Source of the DNA: Chara braunii
Taxonomy: Eukaryota; Streptophyta; Charophyceae; Charales; Characeae
Assembly (NCBI GenBank): GCA_003427395.1
Contig: BFEA01000254.1
Span: forward strand, 971,633 to 993,056
Direction: 5' to 3'
DNA length: 21,424 bases
In this document: piece by piece, positions 9,104-19,543 of the stretch
Position numbering within the stretch: the stretch's first letter is position 1
How the letters are laid out: the number at the start of each line of letters is the position of its first letter
The notes under the pieces: generated by a model
Told to the model about the DNA's origin: nothing
The model's database searches: none
Seen by the model: the letters and a program-made list of their open reading frames with translations, nothing else
Translations under genes and position numbers: made by a program

Positions 9104-10046
9104 CACACTGTGAATCGGAGCGCAAAGGCGGAAAAAGGCGAAACAAGGAAAGGAAAAGAAGGAAGGAAGGAAAGCCCCACCTGTTCATCACCTCTTAGAT
9201 ACAAGGCCAGCCACGTGGATAACAGGTTGAGCACTGGATGCCCCCATCCCGGTGTGTCACAAGGACCCACTTGTACGCAACCAAAAGGCAAAGAGGTAAC
9301 GAAAAGGAGGAGGAAACCTCCTGACAGGGAACCAAAGCAAATGACGCATCCCACAGATAATCCAATTGTCACAAAGCAAATAACACATCCCACAGATCGA
9401 CATATTTTTTCTTTTTAATTATTTTTTTATTTCCTTGTTTTCTCTTTTTTTCTTTTTTTCTTTAACTGTTCAATGTGATGTTGTTTCCTTGCCATGCTGA
9501 AAACCGTCCCCAATATTTTTTATTTCAAAGATCATTCCACTGGCCACATGCTGCAGCAGGACAATGTGCCAACAATCTGTGACCTTCGCCTTCGCACAAC
9601 TACGAACAATGTTACACTCCGCTGTAGCCGCCATCTTCGCTGTCACGATCACTACATGACTTCTGCATTCACATGTGTAGACGATTGTCCCTCCGTTCCT
9701 GACCACACAGGCACGCTATAAATCCGGGCGCAATATGTCCATTTTGTGTCCATGGGCATTATGCCGAATGCATGGTCTTTTGTGGTGTCTGTTTTTCCTT
9801 CATCTTGGCTTGCAATCAACATGCCAGTTGCCAGAAGTTTATGGTGGGCATGCTCAATGCCAGCTATTTTGACGATTGTTATACTGAGAATGCTCAGCCA
9901 TGTTGTCTTCCATGTGTTCATTCGCCTCATCCATACGATTTATGTCCTCTCAGCCATCAAGGACATACTGATTATTGAGCATTTTCTTATCCTTTCCTTT
10001 GCTTCAATCTTCATTCCACACTCCTTACTTTCCCTTGCTTTGCCTT
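9102..10046. other. Unassigned sequence with a short tandem repeat and Cys/His-rich frames
   Basis: A 26-bp unit, CAAAGCAAATGACGCATCCC continuing ACAGAT, occurs at 9333 and again at 9372 with two changes (period 39). Two plus-strand open frames, 9494-9721 and 9772-9978, encode Cys- and His-rich peptides with CP-CVH and CHDHY type spacings (CLPCVHSPHPYDLCP near 9905-9945). They are in different frames, so if they were one gene it is broken. I recognise no family. The end at 9979-10046 is pyrimidine-rich. Confidence 0.35.
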
Positions 10047-10503
10047 TGTGACGGACCCACCAGGTGTGGTGCTCTGCCTGGGATAGAGATGGAAATGGAG
10101 GATGAAGGGGGAGAGAGATGGCACAACGCAGCTCCCACGCTGGACTCCAACGCACATACTCCCAAATGTGCCAATGTAGAATGATCTAAAAAACAGACAA
10201 CACCCCAGCAGACTGACTGGACTGGACTGGACTGGACTGGCTGGTACCGACAGAGGTAGCGGCCTGGACTAGACTACCCCGAATACAACACGGGCCTGTG
10301 AGAACAGGCCAAGGGGCTGGTCTCACAGGCCAACCAGAGGTCCGCTACTCGATCCTTGGCCTCTGATGGATCGCCTAGATATAAGCACGCTTCTGCCAAG
10401 AAGTGGAACTCTACCAAAGAAAAAGAAAACCTGAGTAGTCTAGGATATGAAGAAAGCTCCATGTTGGGTCCATGCGATGTGACCTAGGATAAAAAATGTC
10501 ACA
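10047..10503 (-). mobile_element. Diverged LTR, same family as the left-edge LTR
   Basis: Starts TGTGACGGACCC and aligns by eye with 84-371, sharing AACGCAGCTCC, the TGGACT tandem copies (here four or more), TGGTACCGACAG and the GGCCTGTG hairpin. No primer binding site flanks its TGTGACGG end, so it is a 3' LTR or a solo LTR. The far edge is uncertain. TGTCACA at about 10497-10503 would give a TGTGAC/GTCACA inverted terminus. Confidence 0.55.
10293..10331. other. Hairpin in the second LTR copy
   Basis: GGCCTGTGAGA (10293-10303) pairs perfectly with TCTCACAGGCC (10321-10331). Compared with 334-371 both arms changed (GG to AG, CC to CT) and pairing is kept. Confidence 0.8.
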
Positions 10504-10558
10504 AAAAACAGCAATGTCACAGCTAACAGCCTAAGTAAAAGCATAAGTAACTGACAAC

Positions 10559-10683
10559 TAAATCCTAGAATGTTGGAGGCAGTAGCCTCAGTCTCGAATC
10601 AGCTGACTAGTGTGTAAGTCCTAAGAACAGCAAAAGCAAAAACAATTAAATCCTATAAATGTTAGAGGCAGTAGCCTAAGTCT
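10559..10683. repeat. Direct repeat of about 36 bp upstream of the Penelope-like element
   Basis: TAAATCCTAGAATGTTGGAG and the following GCAGTAGCCTCAGTCT (10559-10594) recur at 10647-10683 with a few changes. Each contains the hairpin-forming core AGGCAGTAGCCT. Function unknown. It could belong to the element's 5' terminal region. Confidence 0.65.
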
Positions 10684-10728
10684 GAGAGCAACAAAGCAAT
10701 AACAAGACAACCATATGTCACAGGAGAA

Positions 10729-11514
10729 GTGTGTCGCAAACCAAAGGGTGGACTCGCGGCCTACGTGAAGGTCAGGCAGGAGTACTATGCGTCACTTCAC
10801 TACACCAAGGTTCATGAGCTTTGCAAGGCTAAAGCTATTCAATACTTCCGCAAGGATATGGGCACCTGGGAGCTGGTCAGGCTCGACTTGCAGGAGTATG
10901 CAGATCATCTTGGTGAAGGGACTTCTCACAAGATCGGCGAATCGCCTTGGAGAAACTGCCCCCGAAGCAAGCAGGGTGAGATTGGTTGTGCTAGGCGGTC
11001 GGATGGTGACGTGTCGTCGGCGGGAAACTAATTATAAGCCCCCGCTCGATTCAGAGGGCCATGCGTCGCATAGTTAAAAGTAAGGCACTGGTTGTTCCTC
11101 ATACTGTCGCTGCGTTAGATAAAATCCATGTCTTGCTCATTCTACATGCGTGTCTGAATGGGGATATTTCGTGGGGACAGGCGTACATCCGGTTTTGGCT
11201 TCGGATGTCGAATAAAGATTGGGATAAGTTGTTAGACGGACAGGGTTGTGTCTATTTACTAATCTCTTTAAGTCATAAGTCTGTTTACGTCGGAAGGACT
11301 TCGCGCTTGCTGAAAGAGCGTTGATCCGAGCATGTTCGTGTTGCGCGTGGTGCGAGTAAGCAGCAGGTGCACTGCTGGTTTAAAAAAACAGGTGTCTGCA
11401 ATTAGTCCTATTTCGATTTGGGTTGGCAACGACTTGGTCATTGAATCAATGAAACAATCGATTATCCATAGCCACAATCCTGGTCTCAATCACGTTTGGA
11501 AACAAACGAAATGA
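10729..11514 (+). pseudogene. GIY-YIG endonuclease half of the Penelope-like element
   Basis: The likely N-terminal part reads in frame 1 (10729 to about 10940), then frame 2 to about 11060, then frame 3 (11061-11395), then frame 1 again (11396-11514). The GIY-YIG module is seen as GCVYLLIS, then VYVGRTSRLLKER, a TGA at 11322 where Trp is expected, EHVRVA, HCWFKK, and finally IWVGNDLVIESMKQSIIHSH followed by NPGLN. The last segment holds the catalytic Glu and the conserved Asn. A run of seven A near 11383 is a likely frameshift point. GIY-YIG nicks target DNA to prime reverse transcription. Confidence 0.8.
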
Positions 11515-11565
11515 AATTTTCAAAGGCACAGAGGAAAACGCAAGAGCCACTCTCCCTTAGCCTAT

Positions 11566-11940
11566 GTGAATAAGCCCCTATTCTTTGAATGTCCTGTTAT
11601 TGGAATAACCCAAGACCCGGACCTCTTGAGAATCCTGAAACTGCTTGATAAGAGCAAACAGAAAGGGGCTGTTCATATTGAAAATAAGGCCGGGAAGCGT
11701 TGGCTAAAAGCATGGCGACTTGTTGCATTATTATTCGGGTTTTCTAAGATCGAAGCGGATGGAAGTAAGCTCCTCCTGAAGGATGCTAAGGTGGTAATTG
11801 AAGAGGGAGGCACATGGTCCATCACCTCTTTAATACGCACTAGGACCAAGACCGAAATTTTGAAAGCAGAGTGAAAGATCTTTTTAAGTTATCTCTGGTT
11901 GAGTTAATTGATCTTAATAATGGGGTTAAAAGTTTAAAAC
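11566..11940 (+). pseudogene. Linker region between endonuclease and RT
   Basis: Frame 1 is open from the alternative start at 11566 to TGA at 11872 (KPLFFECPVIG, GKRWLKAWRLVALLFGFSKI). Frame 3 continues with VKDLFKLSLVELIDLNNG to about 11958. The composition suits the coding sequence around it. No separate domain is recognised. Confidence 0.55.
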
Positions 11941-13745
11941 TTGAACCAACAGCGGGGTAGGCAAATTGTGCGTGGTATTCTAACTAATGTTTTCAAGAAA
12001 CAATTTGGCATTAATCCACGTGCTAATATTGTTGTAAAAATCCCTTTTTGCACTACGGTTGATAAATATAAAGTCGAATGCATTGTAAAATCTTGTATCA
12101 TGGAACGAGTGGTCCCCTTTCCTCTTGCTGCCCTGTTTGCACGGAGAACAAAATCCGTCTGGCTGAAAGCCAAGTCGGTTGGTGATCTCTTGTGTAATCA
12201 CAAGTCTTTTGCACAGGCGGAGTCTTTTGAGTGCGCCTGTGCTGGCTTTAACTTGCCCACCCTGAGTGGGCATGTAGCGGTCAAATTGAGCGACATTGAG
12301 GATTTGCACCCTTTCCTGCGCAATGCAAAGAATGTGTCGTTCCCTGGGACGTTCACCTCCAAGGACGTACTGAACTCGACTTGTAACACCGCTCTTGAAG
12401 TCTTGCGACAGTGCGGTAGGCTTAAAGGTGAACTGCGGATTGATTGGCTCGACGTTTGTAAACCTGGTGTGAAGATGGGGGAAGGTTGCGTACTCAGTGA
12501 GTACGTGTGTGGTGTAAGGCAGGCTCTCCACGGGCTTGTTTTGTCACCTTTAGACCGTAATATCTGTGAAACCTGTGTTGAGTGCCCTGTGCTGTACGGG
12601 GAGGGCCTCAGAATGATGTACTTGAACAACGATTGTTACAATAGTATCCACAAGGATCGGTGAGTGGTCCTCAGTGATATGAAGGCAAAGTATTCTGAAC
12701 TGCAGCTTGACAAAATTGCAAAATGGGATCGCATGGGCACTCTCCAGCATGCGTACATTTTGACCAAGGAGAAGGATAAAATGAAGAAAAGACCAATTGT
12801 GCCGTCCTTTCAAAGTCCGTTCCGTTCTGCCTTTAGCCTCCTGTCTGCTGCTCTGATTTTTTTTATCACAAGAATCAATGTGCCTCATTTCAACCTTCGA
12901 TCAATTTGTGATCTGAAGGGTGAGATCGACAAGGTTAATAAGCGCGGCGAGGATGGATCCGACTTTATCGTGCGGACATACGACATCAAGGAGATGTTTA
13001 CTCAGTTACCACATGTTGATATTAGTCGAGCTGTGAACTGGATTACTGATTTGTTTCATGGTAAAGGGATTCGTTGGATTCGGCTAAACCTTATATCAAA
13101 GGCAGCCACATTTGGCAAATCTCATGGGGAAGCTGGATGGAAGTCATTTAGAATTGACGGGCGAGTCTTCCACTCGCTTGTGTACTATGTATGTTTGCTG
13201 AGTACACATGAATCAGTTCACTCGGCACTGACAGCAAGCTTATTCTTGGGAAGCGGTACATTGACGACCTCTTGATCATATCCTTTTTCAACTACCAGGA
13301 CCCTGCTCGGGAGCTTGAAGCAGAAGCATGAATTGACTCGATATTGAATTGCTACCCGGACGACCTCCAGTTGGTGAGAACCGACTCCGGAAATGGGCTC
13401 TTAGATTTCCTAGAGACCCGCCTCATTGTCACCAAGTCCCCGACTCGTATCTGCATGTCCCATAAATTCAAAAATGCAGGATTGATTTGGGACCCGGGAC
13501 CTCTGAATTTCAGAACCTACAAGGACTTTTCGTCTTTCGGGCCTGGAACTGCAAAATTTGCAACTGTGGCAAACACAATTCTGAGAATCACGAACAATTC
13601 GAATGACTGTGGAATCACTGCAGTAAACGTGGTAACCCTTGCGATTGAATTACAGAAGTTGGAGTATCCCCCCAAGGTGATTTTGGCAGGTATCAGGTGG
13701 ATCCCTTCTGGCCGCATCTGGGGAAACTCATTCAAGATAGGATGA
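11941..13745 (+). pseudogene. Penelope-type reverse transcriptase, decayed
   Basis: Frame 1 carries the N-terminal RT extension (11941-12660), including a CxC pair in FECACAGFN, then TGA at 12661, then HAYILTKEKDKMKKRPIVP and the motif A segment YDIKEMFTQLP (Asp at about 12980) to about 13150. A frameshift near 13155 leads to frame 3: LPLACVLCMFAEYT, TGA at 13209, KRYIDDLLII (YIDD at 13257-13268, catalytic Asp pair), TGA at 13329, then FLETRLIV, SHKFKN and a Leu-rich thumb region to the stop at 13743. The enzyme copies element RNA at a nicked target. Motif B before LPLACVL seems partly deleted. Confidence 0.82.
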
Positions 13746-14560
13746 GCGAATGAAGAATCTGAACTGTGGTATTTAGTCTGCCCTCTGTGGCAGAGCAGTG
13801 AGCTGTGGCTTCGAATGCCGAATTTCGTCCGGACTCGCTATCTCTTTTGGAGATATGCACGGCTCTATCTGATCGCCTGTCCACCGCGATCCAGTATTTA
13901 CGACAAGTGACTTCGAAGCAGTATGGCCACATCCGCTGGACTGCGGTATCGCTCTGCGGGTATCTCCCGCCTACAATACTGAACCTGACCCTTCGGCGAA
14001 ATGATACAAGGAGATTTGGGGTCACCGAACCGAGTCTTATTACTCGATCGGATACAGTGTCTGGTTCTGCACATGGTCTGATTCCAGGACCCTAGAGTGC
14101 CGCACGGCGAACCCGTACTGCAGAGGCGTCTTTTGCGCCTTGCAACGTTTTGTAGCTCACAAATTCTTGTTTTATTTTATTTTATTTTTATTTTATTTTT
14201 CTTCTATTTATGTTTTACCCAAGGGTTTTGTTGTAGTCACCTTTCGGGTAATACAACTTGTACCTGGACCACTATGGGTCCACATTTTGGTCTGCTGGCT
14301 AAGCTGCTCATTCGCACGAGAGGCAAAGCATAGAGTACTTATACAGGCGGTAGGATCGTAGTTTCCTCGGTTTGAGTGGCGTAAAAGTAGAAGGATTGAG
14401 ACTCTTGATGGTGTCATGTATCAAGGGGTTGCGGGGAGGAAGGTGATAGTGCCATGATAGTAAAACTCTTATCATCTTCTTCTTAATATTTCCATTATTT
14501 TGTAATTTTTCTCTCAAAGGGTGGGATGGTCTCTGAGGGTGGTGAATGCAGCCTAGGGGT
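13746..14560. other. Sequence downstream of the Penelope-like element
   Basis: No gene is recognised. It may include the element's 3' region. A TTTTA-rich tract lies at about 14170-14205, followed by a CCTGGACCACTATGGGTCCA inverted-repeat block near 14263-14283. I found no hammerhead core here. Confidence 0.3.
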
Positions 14561-15319
14561 CAATAAACTCCTAAGGGCATCCACACATAATGACAGGGAG
14601 ACACATGTCATCAGGCTCAATGAGGGTAGGGAAGTGGGAGCAAACAGAACCAATGACCCTAATAGATAGACCATCAGGGCGGGTAATGCTCGACGAAAGG
14701 CGTGACCGCTATGGAGGGTCGACCATGCAAGGAAATAAGGGAGCCTGGTATACTGGGCGCACCTAGATAAAGCATGTAAGGTTGCCTAACTAGGGCATGA
14801 GGGCCTGCAGAGGGTAGAAAAAATTATGGGTAAGGGAATCATGCAAATGACTCTTGAAGTGAGGGAAGTCAGAGCTAGATCCGTAAGGTGGGAAGCCAGG
14901 GCAACGCTACGGTCCCGATGCCTATGCGTATACCAAGGGAGAGCCCAACTCAGAGGAACCTGGCGAAGGGAGACCATCATGCGACACAACCAGGGTACTG
15001 TACAGGGTAAGGTGGTTAGAAAGTGACGATGTCTAAACTAGGTAGAGCTGATCGTGATGAAGTCCATGAAGTTGCCGATGACGTCCATGATGAGAAGTTT
15101 GGAATGTCGTCGAGGAAGAGCCGCAACATCGACGAGATGAAGTGGCAAAACTGGAGTGGATAGAGTATAGAGAAGTCAAAGACATGGGAAGAAAAGTTAG
15201 AGTCAATCGTCGTATCGAGCAGGACGACGACGAGTGCACTGTGGACGCTCAGAAGCATCCGACTATTGCTGAAGGTCTGCCTCAAATGGAGCAGGCTCAA
15301 CTTTAGTGGTCTCCTCAGC
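14561..15319 (-). other. Probable 3' untranslated/LTR region of the chromovirus
   Basis: It lies directly downstream of the chromodomain on the minus strand, has no convincing frame, and is G/A-rich on the plus strand. LTR edges and a polypurine tract could not be fixed, so the assignment is by position only. Confidence 0.35.
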
Positions 15320-15829
15320 CTAGGGAGAAGAAGGAGGAGCAGTCAACCTAGCACAACGAGCACGGTCATAGGCACTCACCAACATGCGAGCGTGCTGCAA
15401 GTGCTCGAGGGACTCCCAGGTAGCCTCCTCATCAGGGTAACCCTTCCAACGTACGAAATACTCGACGTGAGGAGGGTTGTCGTCAGTGATTCAACGACCA
15501 AAGATGTCGGAAACGAGGAACTCCTCATGGCCGTCCACCATGATGGGTGGAGGGTGCTCGTATGGTCGTCCAGCGAAACGCTCAAAAGGTTTGTGGTAGA
15601 GACGGAGTAACGAGACGTGGTAGACATCGTGCACATGAGTCTGGCGTAGGTAGTCGGCCAGCTTCACACGAAAGCTAACCGGGCTTGAAGCCGTATGGGA
15701 ACCGACGTCTTGGAGAATGCGGTATGGGTCAAAGAAGCGACACCGGAACTTGCGAAGCGTGTCCGCTTCGAGCTGTAAGTGGCGGGCGTCGATAAACACA
15801 TCATCACCGACTTTGAATGGATGATTCAT
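15320..15829 (-). pseudogene. Integrase C-terminal part and chromodomain
   Basis: The same frame as the integrase core continues after the stop. HPFKVGDDVFIDARHLQL and VYHVSLLRLY form the integrase C-terminal module. After TGA at 15491 come ITDDNPPHVEYFVRWKGYP and DEEATWESLEHL, a clear chromodomain with the aromatic positions Y, W and W. The frame ends at TAG 15320. Chromodomains direct insertion to marked histones, which defines chromoviruses. Confidence 0.9.
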
Positions 15830-15835
15830 CCTCGA

Positions 15836-16740
15836 TCAGTTCGCACGTGCTGTCATGCGAGTCTGGGAAGTGGCTATGTGCTCATGCGCGGTCTTCATGA
15901 TCGACGTCATGTGTGCAACCCAATCATCTAGCGTGGGACAACTCGTGTCGGGGTGCATCTGGGACGGTCGAAGGAAGTCCGTGGGAACACGAGGGTGATA
16001 GTTGAGGTCACAATAGTAAGGCGACATCCTCGTGGCTGGCGAGACGGCGTGGTTATAGGCTATCTCCGTGTGGGCAAGATGAAGATCCCACTGCTGATCA
16101 TCACGAACAATCTTTCGAAGAATATCTCCGAGACCGAGAGTCTTGTTCGTGACCTCGGTCTGACCATCAGTCCGGGGATGGTAAGACGAGGAGAAGTGGA
16201 GCTGGGTGCCGTACACCTTGTGGAACCGTCGCCAGAATCGGCTGGTAAAGCGCGGGTCACGGTCAGATATGATGCTTAGAGGTAAGTCATGGTCACGCAC
16301 GACTCGGTCAAATACGATGTCGGCGACCTCACGTGCACTGATGGCATAGCGGCATGGAACAAAGCGTGCGAGCTTCGTGAAGAGGTCGACGACGACCAGA
16401 ATAGCATCACGACCGCGGGGGGTCAGAGGACAAAGAGGACTGATAAAGTCCATCGAGATGGACTGCCAACAACCCTCAGGGATAGAAGAGGCTCGAGCAA
16501 ACCATAAGCTTGGTGGTTCGCACTGTTCACCTCCTGACAGGTGGGACACTCTGCGACGTAGTCCTTCACAAAGTCCTTGCGCTTCAGCCAGACGTACAGG
16601 CGGCTCTCACAAGCCAACGTCTTGTGGAAGCCCATATGACCGGCGGTTGCCTGGTCATGGAACTCTGGTACTGCCCGGACGCGTAGCTGTCCAGTGGAGG
16701 GAACGCAAATACGGTGCTCTCTGGTGCCCTGTGAGCTGTG
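15836..16740 (-). pseudogene. Integrase zinc-binding and catalytic core
   Basis: The HHCC zinc domain is visible as FHDQATAGHMGFHKTL and YVAECPTCQE (about 16540-16680, frame of 16635). A frameshift near 16500 leads to the catalytic core in the frame of 16549: SISMDFISPL (Asp), SIISDRDPRFTSRFW (Asp) and SYHPRTDGQTEVTNK (Glu), the DDE triad. It inserts element DNA into the genome. The frame ends at TGA 15836, where related proteins continue. Confidence 0.92.
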
Positions 16741-17700
16741 CTAGTACACAAAACCGTTGTCCCCAAGAGAGTTGTTCGGGACAGTCTTGCCACTCCGAAG
16801 GGTCGCATGGATGTCGCGATAGTCGGGGCAGTGGCGGTACTGAGTGCGAAACTCGTCGATCGCCGAGTGGTGGACGGTGGTGACCGAGACGGCGGCGAGC
16901 TGGATCTGCTCCTGATCATGGTCAAGGCGCCGGGATAAGGTATCTGCGACCCGATTAGTCTCATCCTTGATGTGCTTAGTGGTGAAACTAAACTCGGATA
17001 GTTCATGCCACCAGCGAGTCGGTCGAGGAGTAAGCGTCGACTTTGTTTGAAAAGCCTGGACAATAGAGTTGTCTGTGCGCATCGTGAATGGTGCCCCGTG
17101 CAGGTAGTGACGCCAGTGCCGAGCGACATAAACTACTGAGAGAACCTCACGTTCATCAGCGGTGTAGTTTATCTCGGCGGGCAGGAGCTGATGGGAGTAG
17201 AAGGCTATCGGACAATCACCTGAGCGAAACTTGACAGTGTCGTCCTCGACGATGGTAGGAGAATACTCAATATAAGGTTTGTCAATAGCTGGACGAGTAG
17301 GCGTCAGGCGGGAAGCAGTGGTAGGGGTAGGGGGTGAGAAGCGAGGGATGCGAGGATGAGAGGAATCAGGAGAGGAGGGGAAAATATGAGAAAGCACTGC
17401 TCCTACAGCAAAGTCTGACGCATCGGTGGTAAGGATAAAAGGGCGATCAAAATCGAGTAGGTGAAGAACCGATGCATATGCCACCGCCTTCTTGAGGGCG
17501 CGGAAGGCGTCCTCGTGGAGGGGTGTCCAAGCCCATGGCGGGTTCTTCTGGAGAAGGGTGGAGGTAAGGACGTTGGAATACCTAGCGTATCCCAGGATGA
17601 AATTACTATAGTAGCTAGTGAGGCCTAGGAAGCTGCGAAGCTGCTTGGCGGATGTGGGGACCGGACACTCCGCAATAGCAGTGATCTTCGCGTCGTCCAT
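16741..17700 (-). pseudogene. RT connection and RNase H with a Pro-rich insert
   Basis: 319 codons are open in one frame. AECPVPTSAKQLRSFLGL and YYSNFI are the RT thumb/connection. RNase H follows: LTTDASDFAVGAVL (first Asp, residue 93), YTADEREVLSVVYVARHWRH (Glu 185), FTMRTDNSIVQAF (Asp 210) and NRVADTLSR (Asp 253), so the four catalytic acids are present. Residues 106-162 are a Pro/Ser/Thr-rich insert between the first strand pair and PIAFYSHQL, where relatives normally have about 5-15 residues. The stop at 16741 precedes the integrase zinc region in the same frame. Confidence 0.88.
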
Positions 17701-19109
17701 GTGGAGATCTGGTCAGACACGCAGTGTCCTAAGAAATCCATTTTGTGCTGGGTAAAGCGACACTTGCTCAGCTTGGCGTAGAAGTCATGTCTGTGCAAGC
17801 GGTCAAGGACGCCGCGGAAGTGTCTGAGATGCTCCTCAAGGGTACGACTGAAGATCGGGATATCGTCGAGGTAGACGAGAACGTACTGCTCCAGGATGTC
17901 CCCGAAGATGTCGTTCATCGCCCGCTAGAAGGTAGCGGGTGTATTGGTAAGGCCGAATGACATCACCATAAACTCATAGTGGCCGAAGCGCGATCGGAAT
18001 GTTGTCTTCGGCTGGTCCGCTGCAGCGACGCGGATCTGATGGTAACCACTACGAAGATCAAACTTCGTAAAGAAGCGGTTGTCTGCTAGGCGGTCGAACA
18101 GCTCGTCGGAACGAGGCATGGGGTAGTTGTTCTTAACCGTGTAGCGGTATAGACCTCGATAGTCGATGCAGAGACGGAGAGTTTCATCCGCTTTGCGAGC
18201 AAAAAGGACGGGTGGACCCCACGGGGAGTTGCTGGGTTTAATGAAACCCAGTCTCAGGAGTTCCTCAAGCTAACACTTGAGTTCGGTGGCCTCGGGGATC
18301 GAGAGTTTGTAGGGTGTCTGGTGGTGAACCCGATAGTTAGGCACAAGCTGGATGAAATGCTCGACGTCGCGCATCGGTGGGATGCCGGCGCACGAGAACG
18401 ACGATGGGAAAATGTCGTGGTACTCTCGAATGAGGTCGCGAACTGCGGGCTCAAGGTCGGCCGTATACCGTGCGAGTTCCTCAGCGTCAGCGCGCGACAG
18501 CGGGGTGGACTCAACGGACGGCGGAGGGAGGGAAGTAGAAATGGGATCCATGGAGATGGAAGGAGGATCTGGCTCCAGAGAGACGAGCTCAACGTTGGGA
18601 CAGGGTGGATCATAGTACAAGAAATCCATAACGTTCACCGTAAAAAAAGTGACGTCGTCCTGTTGGATGAAGTGAGCGAACTGTTGAGGCGAGGTGACGG
18701 TGATAGTAGGACATGGTGTGGGCACGGAAGGCTCCGAGGGAGGAGGATTGGGGCGTGGTGTCGCAATGGTACCTATAAAAGGTACGCAATATGTCAGCCC
18801 ACACTTCATTTGAGAACGAAAGTGTTGGTCGCCTAATCGGCCTCGGGGCTGTGGAACCGACGAGACCACGGAGTACCGAGAATGAAATCGTACCCCGTCT
18901 CCAGGAGCGGTGGTGACGAGATGCAGGGGGACGATCAGTCGGCTCGAGAGTAAGGAAAAAGGGGTGGTCGGTGACCGTCTGATGGAAGAAACGTCGGGTC
19001 TTGTCATCTTAGGGTGACGGAGATGGGAGTCGGAGACCCTGTCGTGGGTAAGCGGGCTTCCTTTGCCACACGTGGGTGAATGAAGTCGCCCTGAGAACCG
19101 GAATCCCAC
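17625..19109 (-). pseudogene. Ty3/gypsy reverse transcriptase with stops
   Basis: One frame runs from 19109 to about 17700 with stops at 18270 and 17925. After a spacer come [71 protein letters not shown] (motif A Asp), [11 protein letters not shown] (motif B) and LVYLDDIPIFS (YLDD, motif C). The stop after PATF stands where Gln is nearly invariant in gypsy RT, a CAG-to-TAG change. The stop before LEELL is likewise TAG where Gln is usual. A one-base loss near 17700 shifts the frame before the connection region. Confidence 0.9.
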
Positions 19110-19441
19110 AGCGCTGAGTACACCCTCGTGGAAGTCCCCAGTCGTACAGGAATGATCAGGAGGGTGTGATCAGGGTGAGAGAGGATGGTGAGAAGGCGAC
19201 GTGGTGCAGCGACATATAGGGGAATCGCTCCTGACGAGCTCGGAGCATGCTCAAGTCCAGAAAAGAGGACACAACGTCCTCGCGAGTCGCAAGCTGCTCG
19301 CTGCAACGGGCTGAGCGAATGGCTCAACGCGTCGGTAGACGCGGAGGGGTAGGAGGGGAGGCGCAGACGGTACTGCGACAGAGGGTTGAGTACACTCTGT
19401 CGGGTCCTGCAATACCTCAACTCCAGTAGCGAGAGGGGCAA
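19004..19441 (-). pseudogene. Retropepsin-type aspartic protease region
   Basis: The frame has a Pro/Ser/Arg-rich front, then HTLLIIPVRL and VYSALWDSGSQGDFIHPRVA. DSGS is the catalytic Asp motif of retropepsins (D-S/T-G), and the strand before it fits the fold. The protease cuts the polyprotein. The link to gag upstream needs a frame change near 19500, and the next frame (from 19109) continues into pol. Confidence 0.75.
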
Positions 19442-19543
19442 ACCGCGACAGAGATGTCGGGAAGCCGACTACTGAGGAGGGCACAGGTGTACACTACACC
19501 GTGGCTAGGAGGCGCCGCGGGGATATGAGGAGTCGGGGGGGGA

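Larger units (their letters stand above)
10729..13745 (+). mobile_element. Penelope-like retroelement with N-terminal GIY-YIG, decayed
   Basis: Coding pieces in all three plus frames line up into one long protein order: N-terminal region, GIY-YIG endonuclease, linker, reverse transcriptase. The RT belongs to the Penelope-like class by its KKRPIVPSFQSPFR, TYDIKEMFTQLP, YIDDLLII and DFLETRLIV motifs. Canonical Penelope elements have GIY-YIG at the C-terminus. The N-terminal placement is that of the permuted Chlamys clade described from green algae and protists. At least four frameshifts and several TGA stops make it inactive. Element ends were not located. Confidence 0.82.

Noticed and set aside
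9715-9730. CTATAAATC as a promoter TATA box
   Set aside because: No gene start or other promoter signal accompanies it, and such strings are common in this sequence.
16377-16883. Plus-strand open frames across the integrase and RNase H region
   Set aside because: They are antisense shadows of the well-supported minus-strand pol.
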